A DNA stretch of 64,000 nucleotides from Limnoglobus roseus (GCF_008254045.1 NZ_CP042425.1:7702163-7766162), one strand, 5' to 3'; positions 50,969-62,400 are shown, numbered from the stretch's first letter. Made by a program: numbers and translations. The notes: generated by a model not told the origin, from the sequence alone.

Positions 50969-52951
50969 TTACAACAGGGTCTTTTCGCCCGCCCGCGCGG
51001 ACCACCCGCGGATCGGGCCGCGCTGCCGCGTCCGGTAGGTCAGCCGGGTGAACGAGTTCATCGACACGGCCAGGGCGAAGAACCGCTCCATCACGGACGC
51101 GAACAGGTACGAGCCGACGCCGACGTACTTTTCCTCGTCGAGTTCCAGCCGCACCTCTAGCCCGCGGGCGTACCCGCCGACGGTTTCGCTCTCGCCGGGC
51201 ACGAAGGCCACGTCGCGGCCGGCGTCCACGGCCAGCACGCCGTCGCGAACCTGCCGTGCGATCTCGCGCAACTCCGGGTGCTGGTCGTCGGAGAAGTCGT
51301 ACAGGGCCAGGTACTCGGTCAGCGCCTCGCGGCCGCGCTCCGGGTCGGTGTCCACGAGCGAGAGGTGGTTCAGCGTCAGGTGGGAGATCAGACGCCAGTA
51401 ATTCATCTTGCGGATCGACTCGTCGCGGCCGACCACGTCCACCCGCTTTTGCATCGGCCGCAGGGTCGGCGTCGGCGCGCGGAGGACGCGGATGCCGGCC
51501 GGCACGACTAACCCGACCGGCCGCAGCGACCAGGTGTCGGTGTTCTCGCGAAGTTTGTGCGGCAGGTCGCGGTTGCAGCACGTCACCGCCGCGAGCGCCA
51601 CCGCCTCCGCGGGAACCGTCGGGTTGAAATCGCAGTCCACGAAGTGGACGTCGATCTCGGTGCCGCGGTCGCCGAACCTCGCGCTCGGTCGGCGGCGACC
51701 GTACCAGTACCGCCGGTCCCGCTCGCGGTTCTGGTGGCGGAACGAGTAGAACGGCGCGTACGAGATCTCCTCGCCGGACGGCGTGCGGTGGTAGACGCCG
51801 TCGACGGAATAAATCTCGTACCCCTCCGGGTGCTCGGAATCGGGCACGAGCGGGTAGTCGTACCGCTGGTGGGTGACGCGAATGCCCTCGGTGCTCCCCT
51901 TGCGGAACAGGTTGACCATCGGCACGCAGCCAAGCTTGAACGTCGTCGCGTTGACCGCCTGTTCGAGTTCCGGGTTGACCGCCTGGTTCAAGAACAGGTG
52001 AACCTCGACACTGTTCTTCCCCAGCACGCCGTCGGCCCGTGCCTTGTCCCAGCCCTTCAGGTCGATGAACCAGAACTTGTCGCGGTAGGCCATGAACTCG
52101 GTGAGCAGCCGGTAGCCGGGGAAGGACTGTGGCGGGTAGGGCAACAGGCCCTCGTCCAAGTCCGGACCGGTCGTCCGCTTCCCCTCGCGACTGACGCGGA
52201 AGCCCACGGGCGTCAGGGCGACTTCCGGCAACACGTCGCTGACCTTCGTCTCGCTTGGTTCCCGGAAGACGACGGCCGTGACGTTGTTCAGGAGCATCTC
52301 GTAGAGCGTTGCCGTCAGCGGACCGTCGGCGTCGATGAACAACCGCAACCCAGCCAATGCGCCCGTCGCCGGATCGGGTACGCCAAGCGGCAGTTGGGCG
52401 AACGTCTGCCCGGTCGGCAGGTCGAACCGCAGGCGTAGGCGGCCCTTGTTCCCGCCGGTCGGAATCTTCATCTTCGGCATCAGGTCGCGGATGTCCTGGT
52501 ACGGCGGGCCTTTCATGACCGCCTCGGCGACGGTGACGGGCCACAGCCGCGTCGGGTAGGCCGTCCGGTACTCGCACTCGACGTTGTTCACCGGCGTGGT
52601 GCGAAACTGCGTATGGCGGGCGATGGTCAGGCCAGTGGTGAGGTCCACGCCTGGGTTCGGCACGAACTGCGCAATCAGCATGGACGGCAGCGGGGCCAAG
52701 TAGTGCGGGTAGAGCAGACCCAACAGGCCGTCGGTCAACTCCGGGAAGTCGTCGTCGAGTTTCTGCCGGACGCGGGCCGACAGGATCGCGAACCCTTGCA
52801 ACATCCGCTCGACGTGTGGGTCGGTACTCCGGCCGGTCGCCTCCAGGCGCAAGAAGCCCGCTTCCTTCGGGTACTCGCGGCTGAACTCGCGGGCTTGCTC
52901 CTGGAGGAAGCGCAACTCTTGATCGTAGAACGGCCAAAGTTCGCGGCTCAC
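50969..52951 (-). CDS. tssF: Type VI secretion baseplate protein TssF
   Basis: The 660-residue protein begins ELWPFYDQELRFLQEQAREF, continues EYPKEAGFLRL and DPHVERMLQGFA, and DDFPELTDGLLGLLYPHYL, all typical of TssF (VasA), which forms the baseplate wedge with TssG. The start is GTG at 52951, overlapping the tssE stop by four bases (GTGA), so the two are translationally coupled. Length fits the family (about 590-660 residues). Confidence 0.95.
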   Translation of the reverse strand: MSRELWPFYDQELRFLQEQAREFSREYPKEAGFLRLEATGRSTDPHVERMLQGFAILSARVRQKLDDDFPELTDGLLGLLYPHYLAPLPSMLIAQFVPNPGVDLTTGLTIARHTQFRTTPVNNVECEYRTAYPTRLWPVTVAEAVMKGPPYQDIRDLMPKMKIPTGGNKGRLRLRFDLPTGQTFAQLPLGVPDPATGALAGLRLFIDADGPLTATLYEMLLNNVTAVVFREPSETKVSDVLPEVALTPVGFRVSREGKRTTGPDLDEGLLPYPPQSFPGYRLLTEFMAYRDKFWFIDLKGWDKARADGVLGKNSVEVHLFLNQAVNPELEQAVNATTFKLGCVPMVNLFRKGSTEGIRVTHQRYDYPLVPDSEHPEGYEIYSVDGVYHRTPSGEEISYAPFYSFRHQNRERDRRYWYGRRRPSARFGDRGTEIDVHFVDCDFNPTVPAEAVALAAVTCCNRDLPHKLRENTDTWSLRPVGLVVPAGIRVLRAPTPTLRPMQKRVDVVGRDESIRKMNYWRLISHLTLNHLSLVDTDPERGREALTEYLALYDFSDDQHPELREIARQVRDGVLAVDAGRDVAFVPGESETVGGYARGLEVRLELDEEKYVGVGSYLFASVMERFFALAVSMNSFTRLTYRTRQRGPIRGWSARAGEKTLL

Positions 52952-53442
52952 GCGATACCCCCAGGGGAGGAGACGTTGTGGTGGCCCGTTGCCAGTTCCA
53001 GCATCGTATCAAACACCACGCCCTCGATGGGCGTCGGATCGACGTTTAACGTCGCGACGATGCGGAAGTACGCCGCCCCGATGCGGTACCCCTTCGGCTG
53101 CTCGGCCTTCACCTCTTCCAAACTTCGGGGAATGACCTGCACGTTCGTCAGCCGCGGTTCGTGAGTCTGAATGACGTCCAGGATGTGCTCGGCGATCTTC
53201 AGCCGTTCGTGGGGCGACGACCCGTCCTGGTGCGTGGCGTCCCGCAGGCCGAAGTTGGCGATCGACCGGGAGACCATGTCCAGGCCGGCGAAGTACTCGT
53301 CCGGGGGCCGCTTGGTGTTCAACAGGTCTTCGAGGTCGCGGAGGACGGCGACCTCCGTCTGGGTGAGCGAGTAGCGGCACCGGTTGGCGGCAATCGTCGG
53401 ATCGGTCAGGCGGTTGAAGAACGACGGGGGGTAGTCTTCCAT
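52948..53442 (-). CDS. tssE: Type VI secretion baseplate protein TssE (gp25-like)
   Basis: The 164-residue protein contains the gp25-like segments of TssE: RYSLTQTEVAVLRDLEDLLNT, SIANFGL, and LKIAEHILDVIQTHEPRL; a C-terminal strand region follows. TssE nucleates sheath polymerisation on the baseplate. ATG at 53442 matches the short N-terminus before FFNRLTDP. The distance from hcp is about 94 bases and holds the hcp terminator. Confidence 0.88.
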   Translation of the reverse strand: MEDYPPSFFNRLTDPTIAANRCRYSLTQTEVAVLRDLEDLLNTKRPPDEYFAGLDMVSRSIANFGLRDATHQDGSSPHERLKIAEHILDVIQTHEPRLTNVQVIPRSLEEVKAEQPKGYRIGAAYFRIVATLNVDPTPIEGVVFDTMLELATGHHNVSSPGGIA

Positions 53443-53474
53443 ACGTCTACTCTGGCCGGTCGGCGGGGGAACCG

Positions 53475-53513
53475 CAACCACAAAATGAAACCAGCCCACG
53501 CCGGGGCGTGGGC
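53475..53513 (-). terminator. Terminator downstream of hcp
   Basis: On the minus strand GCCCACGCC and GGCGTGGGC (53494-53513, two-base loop) form a nine-pair stem followed by TGGTTTCATTTTG. It lies between hcp and tssE, so most transcripts probably end after hcp and only some continue into tssEFG. Confidence 0.7.
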
Positions 53514-53536
53514 CGAAGGGCAATTGCGGGAAGAAC

Positions 53537-54043
53537 TTAGACGGCGTAGTCGGCCTTGTTCTTGACGCGGCTCCAGGTGGTAATGACCGGGCTCGAATCG
53601 ATCGAGCCGTCCTTCTTCTGGGCCTTGTACTCCATCTTGTACGCCCCGACGACGAGGCTGTAGTTTTCCGTCGGCCGGTCGTCGCCGCCGGTGGCCCCGC
53701 TCGTCGAGTACGACGACACCGCGACCATCTTCATGTTGAGCGTCAGGTATTCCACTTGGCCGCCGTCGCCGGTCGCCTTGCGGCAGTGGATCTTGGCTTC
53801 GTCGAAAGTCTTCCCGTTACACATGTTCAGGAACAGCTTCGACGAAGCCTTGCTCATGAGACAGGAGAACGAGAAGTCGGAGAAGTCGACCTTGCCGCCC
53901 GACGCCCCGCTCACTGCACTGCTGATCGTGATGGGGTTGTTGCCCCCGAAGCTCCAGCTCAACACCTCGATGGTGTTGGGGAACTGTTCGTCCGTCGATT
54001 CGCCGGGATTGTCCTTGATTTCCAGGAAATAATCACTCGCCAT
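53537..54043 (-). CDS. hcp: Type VI secretion tube protein Hcp
   Basis: The 168-residue protein reads YFLEIKDNPGES at the start and VLSWSFGGNNPI shortly after, the typical first strands of the Hcp ring protein. Hcp hexamers stack into the inner tube driven out by sheath contraction. ATG at 54043 is preferred over an in-frame TTG two codons upstream because AGGAG lies 8 bases before it. It sits between tssC and tssE, the common position, and has its own terminator. Confidence 0.93.
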   Translation of the reverse strand: MASDYFLEIKDNPGESTDEQFPNTIEVLSWSFGGNNPITISSAVSGASGGKVDFSDFSFSCLMSKASSKLFLNMCNGKTFDEAKIHCRKATGDGGQVEYLTLNMKMVAVSSYSTSGATGGDDRPTENYSLVVGAYKMEYKAQKKDGSIDSSPVITTWSRVKNKADYAV

Positions 54044-54155
54044 GTTCAACTCTCCTAGGTGCCGGACGTTACCCGGCGGTGATGAAGGACCCGGGCCACG
54101 GATGTGACGGCCCGGTGCCTTCGGAAAATAGAACCCTCACCGATGACACACCGGT

Positions 54156-55655
54156 TCAGGACTTCTTCTGCGGTAGTTCGGCGACCAATCGCATGGACGT
54201 CGCCAGACCTTCGAGTTGGAAGTGCGGCCGCAAGTGGGCGACCGCCTGGTACCAGCCGGGCTTGCCCTTGACTTCGGTGACCGACACCGAGGCCGCCGCC
54301 AACGGGCACTGGGCCTTGGTTTCCGGACCGACGTCTTCGGGGTTGCTCACGACGTAGTTCCCGATCCACTGGTTGAGCCACTTCTCCATTTCGCCCCGTT
54401 CGGCGAACGACCCGACCTTGTCACGGGCCATTGCCTTCAGGTAGTGGGCGAACCGCGAGACGCAGAGCATGTAGTTGAGCTTTGTCGAGAGCTCCGCGTT
54501 GGCGTTCGCAGACGGGTCGAAGTACTTCTTCGGCTTCTGCGAGGTCTGCGAGCCGAGGAACACGGCCTTGTCCGTGTCCTTGTAGTGCAACAGCGGCAGG
54601 AAGCCGAGGCCGCTCAGTTCCGCCTCGCGGCGGTCCGGGATGAGCACCTCGGACGGGCACTTCGCCGTCTTGCCGCCGGCCTCGTTGAACACGTGGAGCG
54701 GGAGCCCTTCGACCTGCCCGCCGCCCTCGACGCCGCGGGTCCTCATGAACCAGCCGTCCTTCGCGTAGGCCGCGGTAGTGCGGGCCGCGAACGCCCAGGC
54801 GGAGTTCATCCACAGGTACTTGTTGTGGTCCGTGCCGTCCACGGATTCCTCGTAGTTGAACTCGTCGACCCGCTTGTCGGTGAGGCCGGTGCCGTAGGGC
54901 AGGCGGCCGAGGACGCGGGGCATCGTTAAGGCGACGTACCGGGAGTCTTCCGACTCGCGGAAGCTCTTCCAGGCGGCGTACTCGATGCTCTCGAAAATCT
55001 TCTCCAGGTCGCGGGGGTTGTTCAACTCGGTGAACGAGTCCAGGTTGAACATGTCGTGGCCGGCGGCCGCGACGAACGGCGCGTGAGCGGCCCCGGCAAC
55101 GCCGGCGAGTTTTTGGAGCATCGCGACGTCTTCGGCCGACTTGCCGTCGAACTCGTAGTCGCCGACCAACATACCGAACGGACTACCGCCGAGAGTGCCG
55201 TACTCGGCCTCGTACACCTTCTTGAAGAGTTGGCTCTGGTCGAACTCGATCGCCCGCTCCAGGTCTTTCGAGAGCGTCCGCTTGTTGATGTTCAGCACCC
55301 TGAGCTTCAAGCGGGCGCTGGTCTCGGACTGATCGACCAGGTACTTCACGCCCCGCCAGGTGCCTTCCAACTTCTGGAAGTCCGGGTGGTGGAGGATTTC
55401 GTTCAATTGCACGGACAACTTGCGGTCGATCTCGGCCTTCCACGCCTGGATGGTCCGTTCTACGTCGCCGGAGACGACCGACCCGGGCTGAGCCTCAAGG
55501 GCGGAGCGGATTACCGCTTCGATGAACTGCTTGTTCTGCTGCTTCTGGGTGTCCGACTTCGGCTTGGTCGCGTTCAGAACTTGGTCGAGTAGCCCGCCCC
55601 CTTCAGTCGTCGTGGTTGCGGCGGCGGATTCACTCGCGGCTTTTTGTTCGGCCAT
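54156..55655 (-). CDS. tssC: Type VI secretion sheath protein TssC (VipB)
   Basis: The 499-residue protein carries hallmark TssC segments: HHPDFQKLEGTWRGVKYLV, PFGMLVGDYEF, AAGHDMFNLDSFTEL, and SRYVALTMPRVLGRLPYG. TssC heterodimerises with TssB to form the contractile sheath around the Hcp tube. It begins 3 bases after tssB, and GGAGG inside the tssB end serves as its ribosome site. Length is normal for the family. Confidence 0.97.
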   Translation of the reverse strand: MAEQKAASESAAATTTTEGGGLLDQVLNATKPKSDTQKQQNKQFIEAVIRSALEAQPGSVVSGDVERTIQAWKAEIDRKLSVQLNEILHHPDFQKLEGTWRGVKYLVDQSETSARLKLRVLNINKRTLSKDLERAIEFDQSQLFKKVYEAEYGTLGGSPFGMLVGDYEFDGKSAEDVAMLQKLAGVAGAAHAPFVAAAGHDMFNLDSFTELNNPRDLEKIFESIEYAAWKSFRESEDSRYVALTMPRVLGRLPYGTGLTDKRVDEFNYEESVDGTDHNKYLWMNSAWAFAARTTAAYAKDGWFMRTRGVEGGGQVEGLPLHVFNEAGGKTAKCPSEVLIPDRREAELSGLGFLPLLHYKDTDKAVFLGSQTSQKPKKYFDPSANANAELSTKLNYMLCVSRFAHYLKAMARDKVGSFAERGEMEKWLNQWIGNYVVSNPEDVGPETKAQCPLAAASVSVTEVKGKPGWYQAVAHLRPHFQLEGLATSMRLVAELPQKKS

Positions 55656-55658
55656 GGC

Positions 55659-56180
55659 TTACTTCGCCTCCCCGGTGTTCGCGTCGATGCCCATTTGCTT
55701 GGCGAGTTCTTGCACCTTCTCGGTGTTCGCCAGAACATCTTGGAGGACGGATTCCAATTGGCTGTTCGTGCTGATCCGCGAAAGCACTTCGTCGAGGCGC
55801 TTCCGCATTTCTAGGAGTTCCTTGAGCGGCGCGACCTGTTCGGCCACCTTCGCCGGTTCGAAGTCGTCCATCGACCGGAACTGGATTTGCGTCCGCAGTT
55901 TCGTGCCGTCGTCGGTGAGCTTGTTGGCCACGCTCAGGTTGAGCATGGGGGCCGCGTCCTTCATGACGCTGTCGACGTTGTCCCGGTCGATCTCGACGAA
56001 CTTCCGGTCCTTCAGCGCGCCGAGTTCTTTCTCGTCCCGGTGGCCGGACAGGCCGGCCATGATGCCGACGACGAACGGCAACTCGCGCTTGACCATCGCC
56101 CCGTTCGTTTCGACGTCGTACGTGATTTGCACGCGCGGCGAGCGAACGCGGTCTAACTTGTGTTGAAAGCTTTCGGCCAT
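55659..56180 (-). CDS. tssB: Type VI secretion sheath protein TssB (VipA)
   Basis: The 173-residue protein has TssB features: FQHKLDRVRSPRVQITYDVE, the ELPFVVGIMAGLSGH segment, and the FRSMDDFEPAKVAEQV block near the C-terminal helices. With TssC it makes the contractile sheath. GAGGT lies about 8 bases before the ATG at 56180. It is the first gene of the tssBC-hcp-tssEFG operon; the 263-base gap before it holds a TATAGC-like -10 element but no clear -35 box. Confidence 0.95.
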   Translation of the reverse strand: MAESFQHKLDRVRSPRVQITYDVETNGAMVKRELPFVVGIMAGLSGHRDEKELGALKDRKFVEIDRDNVDSVMKDAAPMLNLSVANKLTDDGTKLRTQIQFRSMDDFEPAKVAEQVAPLKELLEMRKRLDEVLSRISTNSQLESVLQDVLANTEKVQELAKQMGIDANTGEAK

Positions 56181-56382
56181 GGGGTTTACCTCTGAGAATC
56201 GAGAGGCCCGACCGGCTCCGTCGTTCGATCCCTGAAGCTATACGGGGCCGGAGAGGGGGCGGTTTTCCGGCCCAAAAGAATTGTGGCCGGACGCCCCGTT
56301 CGGTGCTGGAACTGACCTTATCTAACGGCTTCGGATGGCGACATGCAAGTGAATTCCCGGAGAAACCGCCGGGCTGAAATGC

Positions 56383-56414
56383 GATCGCCCCGGTCCTAGG
56401 AAACCGGGGCGATC
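56383..56414 (-). terminator. Terminator of the giant Calx-beta protein gene
   Basis: GATCGCCCCGGT (56383-56394) pairs perfectly with ACCGGGGCGATC (56403-56414) about 30 bases after the stop codon. On the minus strand only a short GCATTTC follows, so this is a strong hairpin with a weak T-tail. Confidence 0.6.
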
Positions 56415-56443
56415 TGGATTTGTCTCGGGGGTCAAGGGCTTCT

Positions 56444-59400
56444 CTAGTTCGAGGAGACCGAGCCGCCGGCGACCGACCCGCCACTCCGGAGTTGGGTGAA
56501 CGGCACCAACACGCGCGGGGTGTTCGGGTTGGCGAGAATCAGGTTCGGATCGGTCAAGTCGACGAAGTCCGAGTTTTGATTCAAGACCGTCTGGTACATC
56601 TGGTTCGAGCCCTCGGACGCGAACGTCGTGTCGTTCCCGTTGACCACGTCCAGAGTGCTGCCGTGCGTGAACTTCAGCACTTCGAACGCCGCCCCTCGCG
56701 GCCGGCTGACGAGCACGCTTCGGTTGCCGCCGCTACCGTCGGCACTCGATCCGAAGGAAATACTGCCCACCCCAAGGTTGTTCGTCTGGTCCGTCGAAAT
56801 CAGCCCGGTGGAATTCGTGAAGGCGAACGTGTTCACGATCGTCGGCGGGTCTTGCGACGTGAACAATGCCGCGCTCATGTCCTGTGTCCCCTGGAAGATT
56901 CTCAACCGCGGCCCGCCGTTCGACCCGGGGGCGGTCATGAGGTCGTCGATGGAATCCGAGTCGTACCGACCGGCGGCCACCAGCACGCCGCCGCGGTACG
57001 ACGGTTCGTAAGCGAAGAAGTCGTTCAGGACGGCCAGGGTGTCCAGGACGTGCGCACCGTCGTAGATGCGAACCCGAGGGCCGCCGAGTACGCCCGCCCC
57101 GGCGATGATCTCCGGTCGGCCATCGCCGTTCAAGTCGCCGACCGCCACGTTCACACCGCCCCGGAAGCTGAGCTCGTAGGCGGGGAAGGAGATGAGTGGC
57201 TTGAAGTTATTGAAGACGGTCAGCCCCTTGCTCGGATCCCCATTGCCCTTCGCGTCGGTGATGGAAAACACGCGAATCACCGGCCCGCCGCCGACACCGC
57301 TGCCGACCACAATTTCGGCCCGGCCGTCGCCGTTCAGGTCGGCGACCGCCACGTTCACGCCGCCGCGGAAGGTTTCCTCGTAAGCGAAGAACTGGGTCAG
57401 GATTTGACTCGGCTGCAAGGCTCCGAGGTTAATCGAAGCCCCGGGCGGCAGGCTCGTTAGCACGGCCCCATCGACGACCGTCACAAGGGGCGCGTCCCCG
57501 GCCCCGTTCGCGATGATGAGGTCCGCCGTGCCGTCGCCGTTGACGTCGCCGATTGCCAAGGTCGGAGCCTTGAAGGACGTTGACGAACTATTCAGGACCG
57601 GTGAGACGACGAACGCATTGTTCGTAATCCCCGTCCCGCTGATGTTCCCGCCGAGCGGGGACACGTTCGCCCCCTTGTCGGTGATTTGGCTAATCGCCAA
57701 CCGGACGACGTAGCCCGAGGCGTCCGTCGACCCTTGCCGGGGGGCCGTCTGGACGGCAAAGGCTTCAACGGAGAGACCGCCGAGGGTCTCGATCGACTCG
57801 AAGGTGAGGGGTTGGAAGCCGGTGAAGGTGTAGACACCGTTCCCGTTACCCGACGTCGAGAGCGAGATGCCGGTGACGCCCTTGAACAACGGGTTGAGCG
57901 TGTCGAACGGGGCAAACGCCGTTCCATCGGAGGTGACCGGCAAGTTTCCGTTGACGAACAGCTGTGCGGTAGACAACGGCCGCACGGTGAACACGTCCTT
58001 GAACCGGTTGGTGAGTGTCGGATCGCCGCCCACGAGTGGTTGCCCCAGGACGACTTTACTCGCCGTGGCCTCGGCCGCGAACGTGACGTTGAACGACGGC
58101 ACGGTGGGGTCGGTGACGCCCGCCGGGAAGTCGAAGCCGAAGTTCACCTGTACCGTGCCGCCGGATCCAACGTCGAGGAGTTTCGTGGTGGGCGCGTTGC
58201 CGACGCGGGCGACCGGGTCCACCGCCGTGAAGTTGCCGCTCGTCGAGAGGGTCACCGATCCGTTGTTGCCGACCCGGATGGCCGTTGCCGGACTGGCCGG
58301 GTTCTCAAAGGCGATGACCAAGTCCGTCTTATCGCGGACGTTGATCGACCCGCCGCCGACGTTGGCGAAAACTTCCCCGGTCGAAACGAACGTCGTGTCG
58401 CCGGCCGCCGGGGGCGTTCCGGCCGTGAACGTGTTGACCGGACTGTTCAGGTTGAACGTCAAGTTCGTCCCGTCGCCGCGGAGGTAGAGTTTCGTCGTCG
58501 ACAGCCCGGCGAGGGCGTTCGGCTGCGTCACGCTGCCAGTGGTGCCGGTCAGACCGAGAACGATCGGCGCGTTCGGGGCGGAAACATTTCCGTTGAACAC
58601 GATCGCGTTTGTGTTGATATTAACCGCCCCTCCGGTCTTGCCGCCCGTCACGCCCGTGGTTCCGTTCGCGGTCACGTCACTGAAGGTCGTCTTCCCGGTG
58701 CCGGTCGTCTGAACGATCTTGTCGCCAACCGTCACCGCCCCGTTGAACGTGACGTCCACGCCGTCGTCGATGAGCACCGTCCCCGAGTTCACGACCCCGT
58801 TGAACGTCAGGCTCTTGCTGAACTTCTGCTCGAACACGCCGCCGTTCGTCTCCACCGCCCCGCCGAACACGACTACGTTCCCGTTGTCCACCTGCACGAC
58901 CGGCGACGTCACCGTCGACGCGAACTTCGCCGCCCCCGTCACGTTCCCCAACTCCACCCGCGTCGCCGCCGCCACCGCACCGTTGAACGTCACGTCGCCC
59001 GCGTTGTCGATCAGTACCAACGGCGACGTCACCGCACCGTTGAACGTCGTTGTCCCGGTCGCGTTCACCTGCTCGACCCGCGTCGCTGCCACGACCGCAC
59101 CGTTGAAGGTGACCACGTTGCCGTTGTCGATCAGAACCGTCGGCGACGTAACCGGACCGTTGAACGTCGTCGTGCCGGACCCGGCCACTTGTTCGACCTT
59201 GGAGAGCGTCGTGACCGGGCCGTTGAAGGTCGCGTTGTTCGTGTTTACGATCTGGAGGCTGCCGTACTTCTTGTCGGACGCCACCCCCTTACTCGCGGTG
59301 ATGTCCACGTTCGGCCCGCCGATGACCAGATCGAAGCCGTCGATCGTCGGGGCCAATTCGTCGAGGAAGTTGATCGCTCCGCCCGTGGCGATCAACTGGG

Positions 59401-62400
59401 TGCCGTTGACCGATGTCACCGCCTTGTCGCCGTAGGACTGGAGGGTCGCCGTCTTCACCAGGCCGCCGTTGATGAGCGTCAGCCCGCCCGCGTCGGTCAC
59501 CAGTTTCGAGAGGGCGGTCGTGCCGCCGACGGCCTTGTTGAAGACCGTGTTGCCCGCGGTGTTGGCGGTCAACCCGCCGGGGCCGTCGATCGGCCCATTG
59601 AAGGTGATCGTGTTACCGGTCGTGGCCGTTCCCGCCACGACGGCGTCCCCGGTCAGGACGACCGGGTTCACCGCCGTCTGGGTCACGTGCTGACCGGTCA
59701 AGGTGGCCGACCCGATGGTCAGCGTGCCGTTGTTCGTCACGACGAGGTCGCCGCCGGCCGTCAAGTTCGCGTTGGCCTGGACGGTGATGGCGTTCCCGAT
59801 GACCGTGAGGTTGCCGTTCACCGCCAGCGGGCCGGTCGCGGTGATCGCATCGTCCGGTGCGGAGATCGTGAGGTTCGTGTTATTGTGGGCGTTCGTGCCA
59901 CCTGCGATGGTGACGTTATCGGCACCGCCGTTGTTCGGGTCCGTGGCGATGATCACGTTCGTGTTGTTCGACAGGCGAACGACCGGAGTGGTCGTGCCGG
60001 CCACGGCAAGGGCGTCGGTCGTGATCTTCCGCGTCTGCGAAGCACTGCTATTGTTGATCGTGACGTTCCCGTCCGGAACCATCAGGTTGACGTTCACGTT
60101 GACGATGCCGCTGATGTCGACTTCCGAACTGGTTTCGAGGCCGCTGTAGGTGATCGTGCCGCTATCGACGACGACCACGCCGGACAGGTCGGGGCCGATC
60201 TTGTTGGTGGTGAGGCTCGCCGCGTTGTTGGCGTTCCCCACGACGGCCAACCCGAAGTCCGCATCGGCACCGCCGTTGAACGTGATGCCGCCGGCCGGGA
60301 TCGGCGAACCGTTGCTGAAGTCGGCGATCAGCGTGTCTCGCCCCGCCAAGCCGTTGAACGTGAAGCTCGGCACCGGGGTGACGATGACCGCCGGTTGGCC
60401 GTCGAACTGGTAGCTAAGTGGTGCGCCCGGCGTCCCCGTGGCCCGGACCGTCACGCGGTCGTCGCCGTTCGTGCCGTTGAGGGTGAACGTCCCGGCGTTC
60501 AGAACGGTAATCGTCTCGATGTTCACGTACGAAACCGGGGCACCGGCGGTGTCGAACGAGTTGACCGTCGCCGTGACCACTTTGTTCTGCGCGTCGAATT
60601 CCAGGACGTCGCCCGGTGCCGCGGTCGGGTTCTTGCCGTCGATGGCCACGGGCGTCGTGTACCCGGTCACTCGGAAGGTGTCCGCGTTGGCGTTGCCAAC
60701 GAGGGTCGTCGCCATCGCGGTAATCGTCGCGGTTCGCAGGTCGGCGGTCGCCGGTCCGCTGTTGTCGGTGTCGATCGCGATTGCAATGGTCTTGTTCAGT
60801 GCCGCGGACAGCACCGCACCGACGGCCGTGAAGTCGTCGCCGCTGTTGAGGGTGATCCCGCCGGCCGTGGCTTGGACCGTGGCCCCGGAGATCGTAAGGT
60901 TCTTGCCCGCCGTCGCCGCGGTGCCGGTGGCCGATTGGACCGTCGCCGTCGGCGAGACGGTGAGGTTAGTCCCCGCCGTCAGAGAAACACTGCCAGCCGT
61001 CGATTGAACCGTGGCCGCCGACCCGATGGCGAGAGCCTTGCCCGCCGAGAGCGTGGTGCCCGCCGCCGATCTCACGACGGCCATCGTCGCGACGCTCAGG
61101 TCGTTGCCCGCCGTCAGAGCGACGCTGCCGGCCGTCGATTGGACCGTAGCCGCCGACCCGATGGCGAGGTTACTGCCCGCCGTCAACGTGGTGCCGTTGG
61201 CCGACGTCACCGTCGCCGTCGGCGCGATGGTGACGGTGTTGGTCGCCGTCAGAGTAACACTGCCGGCGGTCGATTGGACCGTGATGCCACTGGGCACCGT
61301 GAGGCTGTTGCCCGCCGTGACCAACAAGTTCGCGGTCGTTTTCGCGTTCGCCACGGTCACGTCGTTCGCGTCGTTGAACGTGACGCTCTTCGCCTGCGGG
61401 ACGGTCAGCGCCTGCACGTCGTTCGCGGCGGCGAGCGTGTAATCGCCCGCGTTGTTCGCCTCACCCAACGTCAGGAGGCCGGTCGTGATCGCCCCAGTCT
61501 GCGTGGCCGACGTGCCCGCGACGAGGGTCACGTTCGCGGCCTTCAAGGTGTTGTTCAGGGCGATCGTTCCCGCGAAGTAACTCGCGTTGCCGGTCGTCGT
61601 GACGGCTCCGGTCTGCGTGATCGTCTTGAACGGGCTGGCGGACGTGCCGAGGTTGATGTTGGCGACCGAATTGAGGCCGCCGGGGCCGACGGTCAGCAGA
61701 TCGTTCGCGGTTCCCTGGTTGACGTTGAGGTTCGCCGTCGGCTTCGTAAAGCTCGTGTTCACGAACGCCACACCCGTCAAGGTGCTCCCGGCCCCCGCGT
61801 CCTGAAGCGTGGCGTTGTTCGCCGCCACGGTCGGCAGGTTGAATGTGAGGTTCTGGACCGAGGCGACGTTCAGTTGTGCGCTCTCGGCCCCGGTGTAGTT
61901 GATCGCCCCCAAGTCGGTGGCCAGCGAACCGTCGGTCGCGTTCGTGAACGTGTCGGTGATGTTCGCGTAATTGCCGCCAGTGAGGATGAGCGTGTCGCCC
62001 ACGCTCTGGTTGCCGCCATTGAACGTCAGTGTGCCGCCGAACGGCGTGTTCCCGTTGGTCGGGTCGGTTCGGTCCACGATGAGGGTGTCGTTCCCGGCGT
62101 TGCCGTTGAACGTCACGCCGCCGGTGGGGATCGGGTTGCCGCCGCTCATGTCGATGATGAACGTGTCGTCACCGACCGTGCCGTTCAGGACGATCGCCGA
62201 CGGCGTGGCCGCGAAGAGGTCCTGGGCGATCAGGGCGTTGTTGAGGAAGAGCTGGACGTTCGCCCCGTTGCGGACGAGGCGGTAGGTGCCGGCCACGGTC
62301 GCGTCGTACGTCCGCACGACGGCGTCGTCGTTCTGGATGGTGAACACGTTGACGAAGTTAGGCGTCGGGACGGACGTGTTGGCGGTCGTGTAGTACCGGA

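Noticed and set aside
54091-54115. Seven-bp inverted repeat between tssC and hcp
   Set aside because: CCGGGCC/GGCCCGG is GC-rich and short, with no T-run on the transcribed side, so it is likely chance in this base composition.
58719-61320. Tandem repeats that could be mistaken for a CRISPR array
   Set aside because: The units are in frame with a long coding sequence, vary between copies and lack constant repeats with unique spacers.
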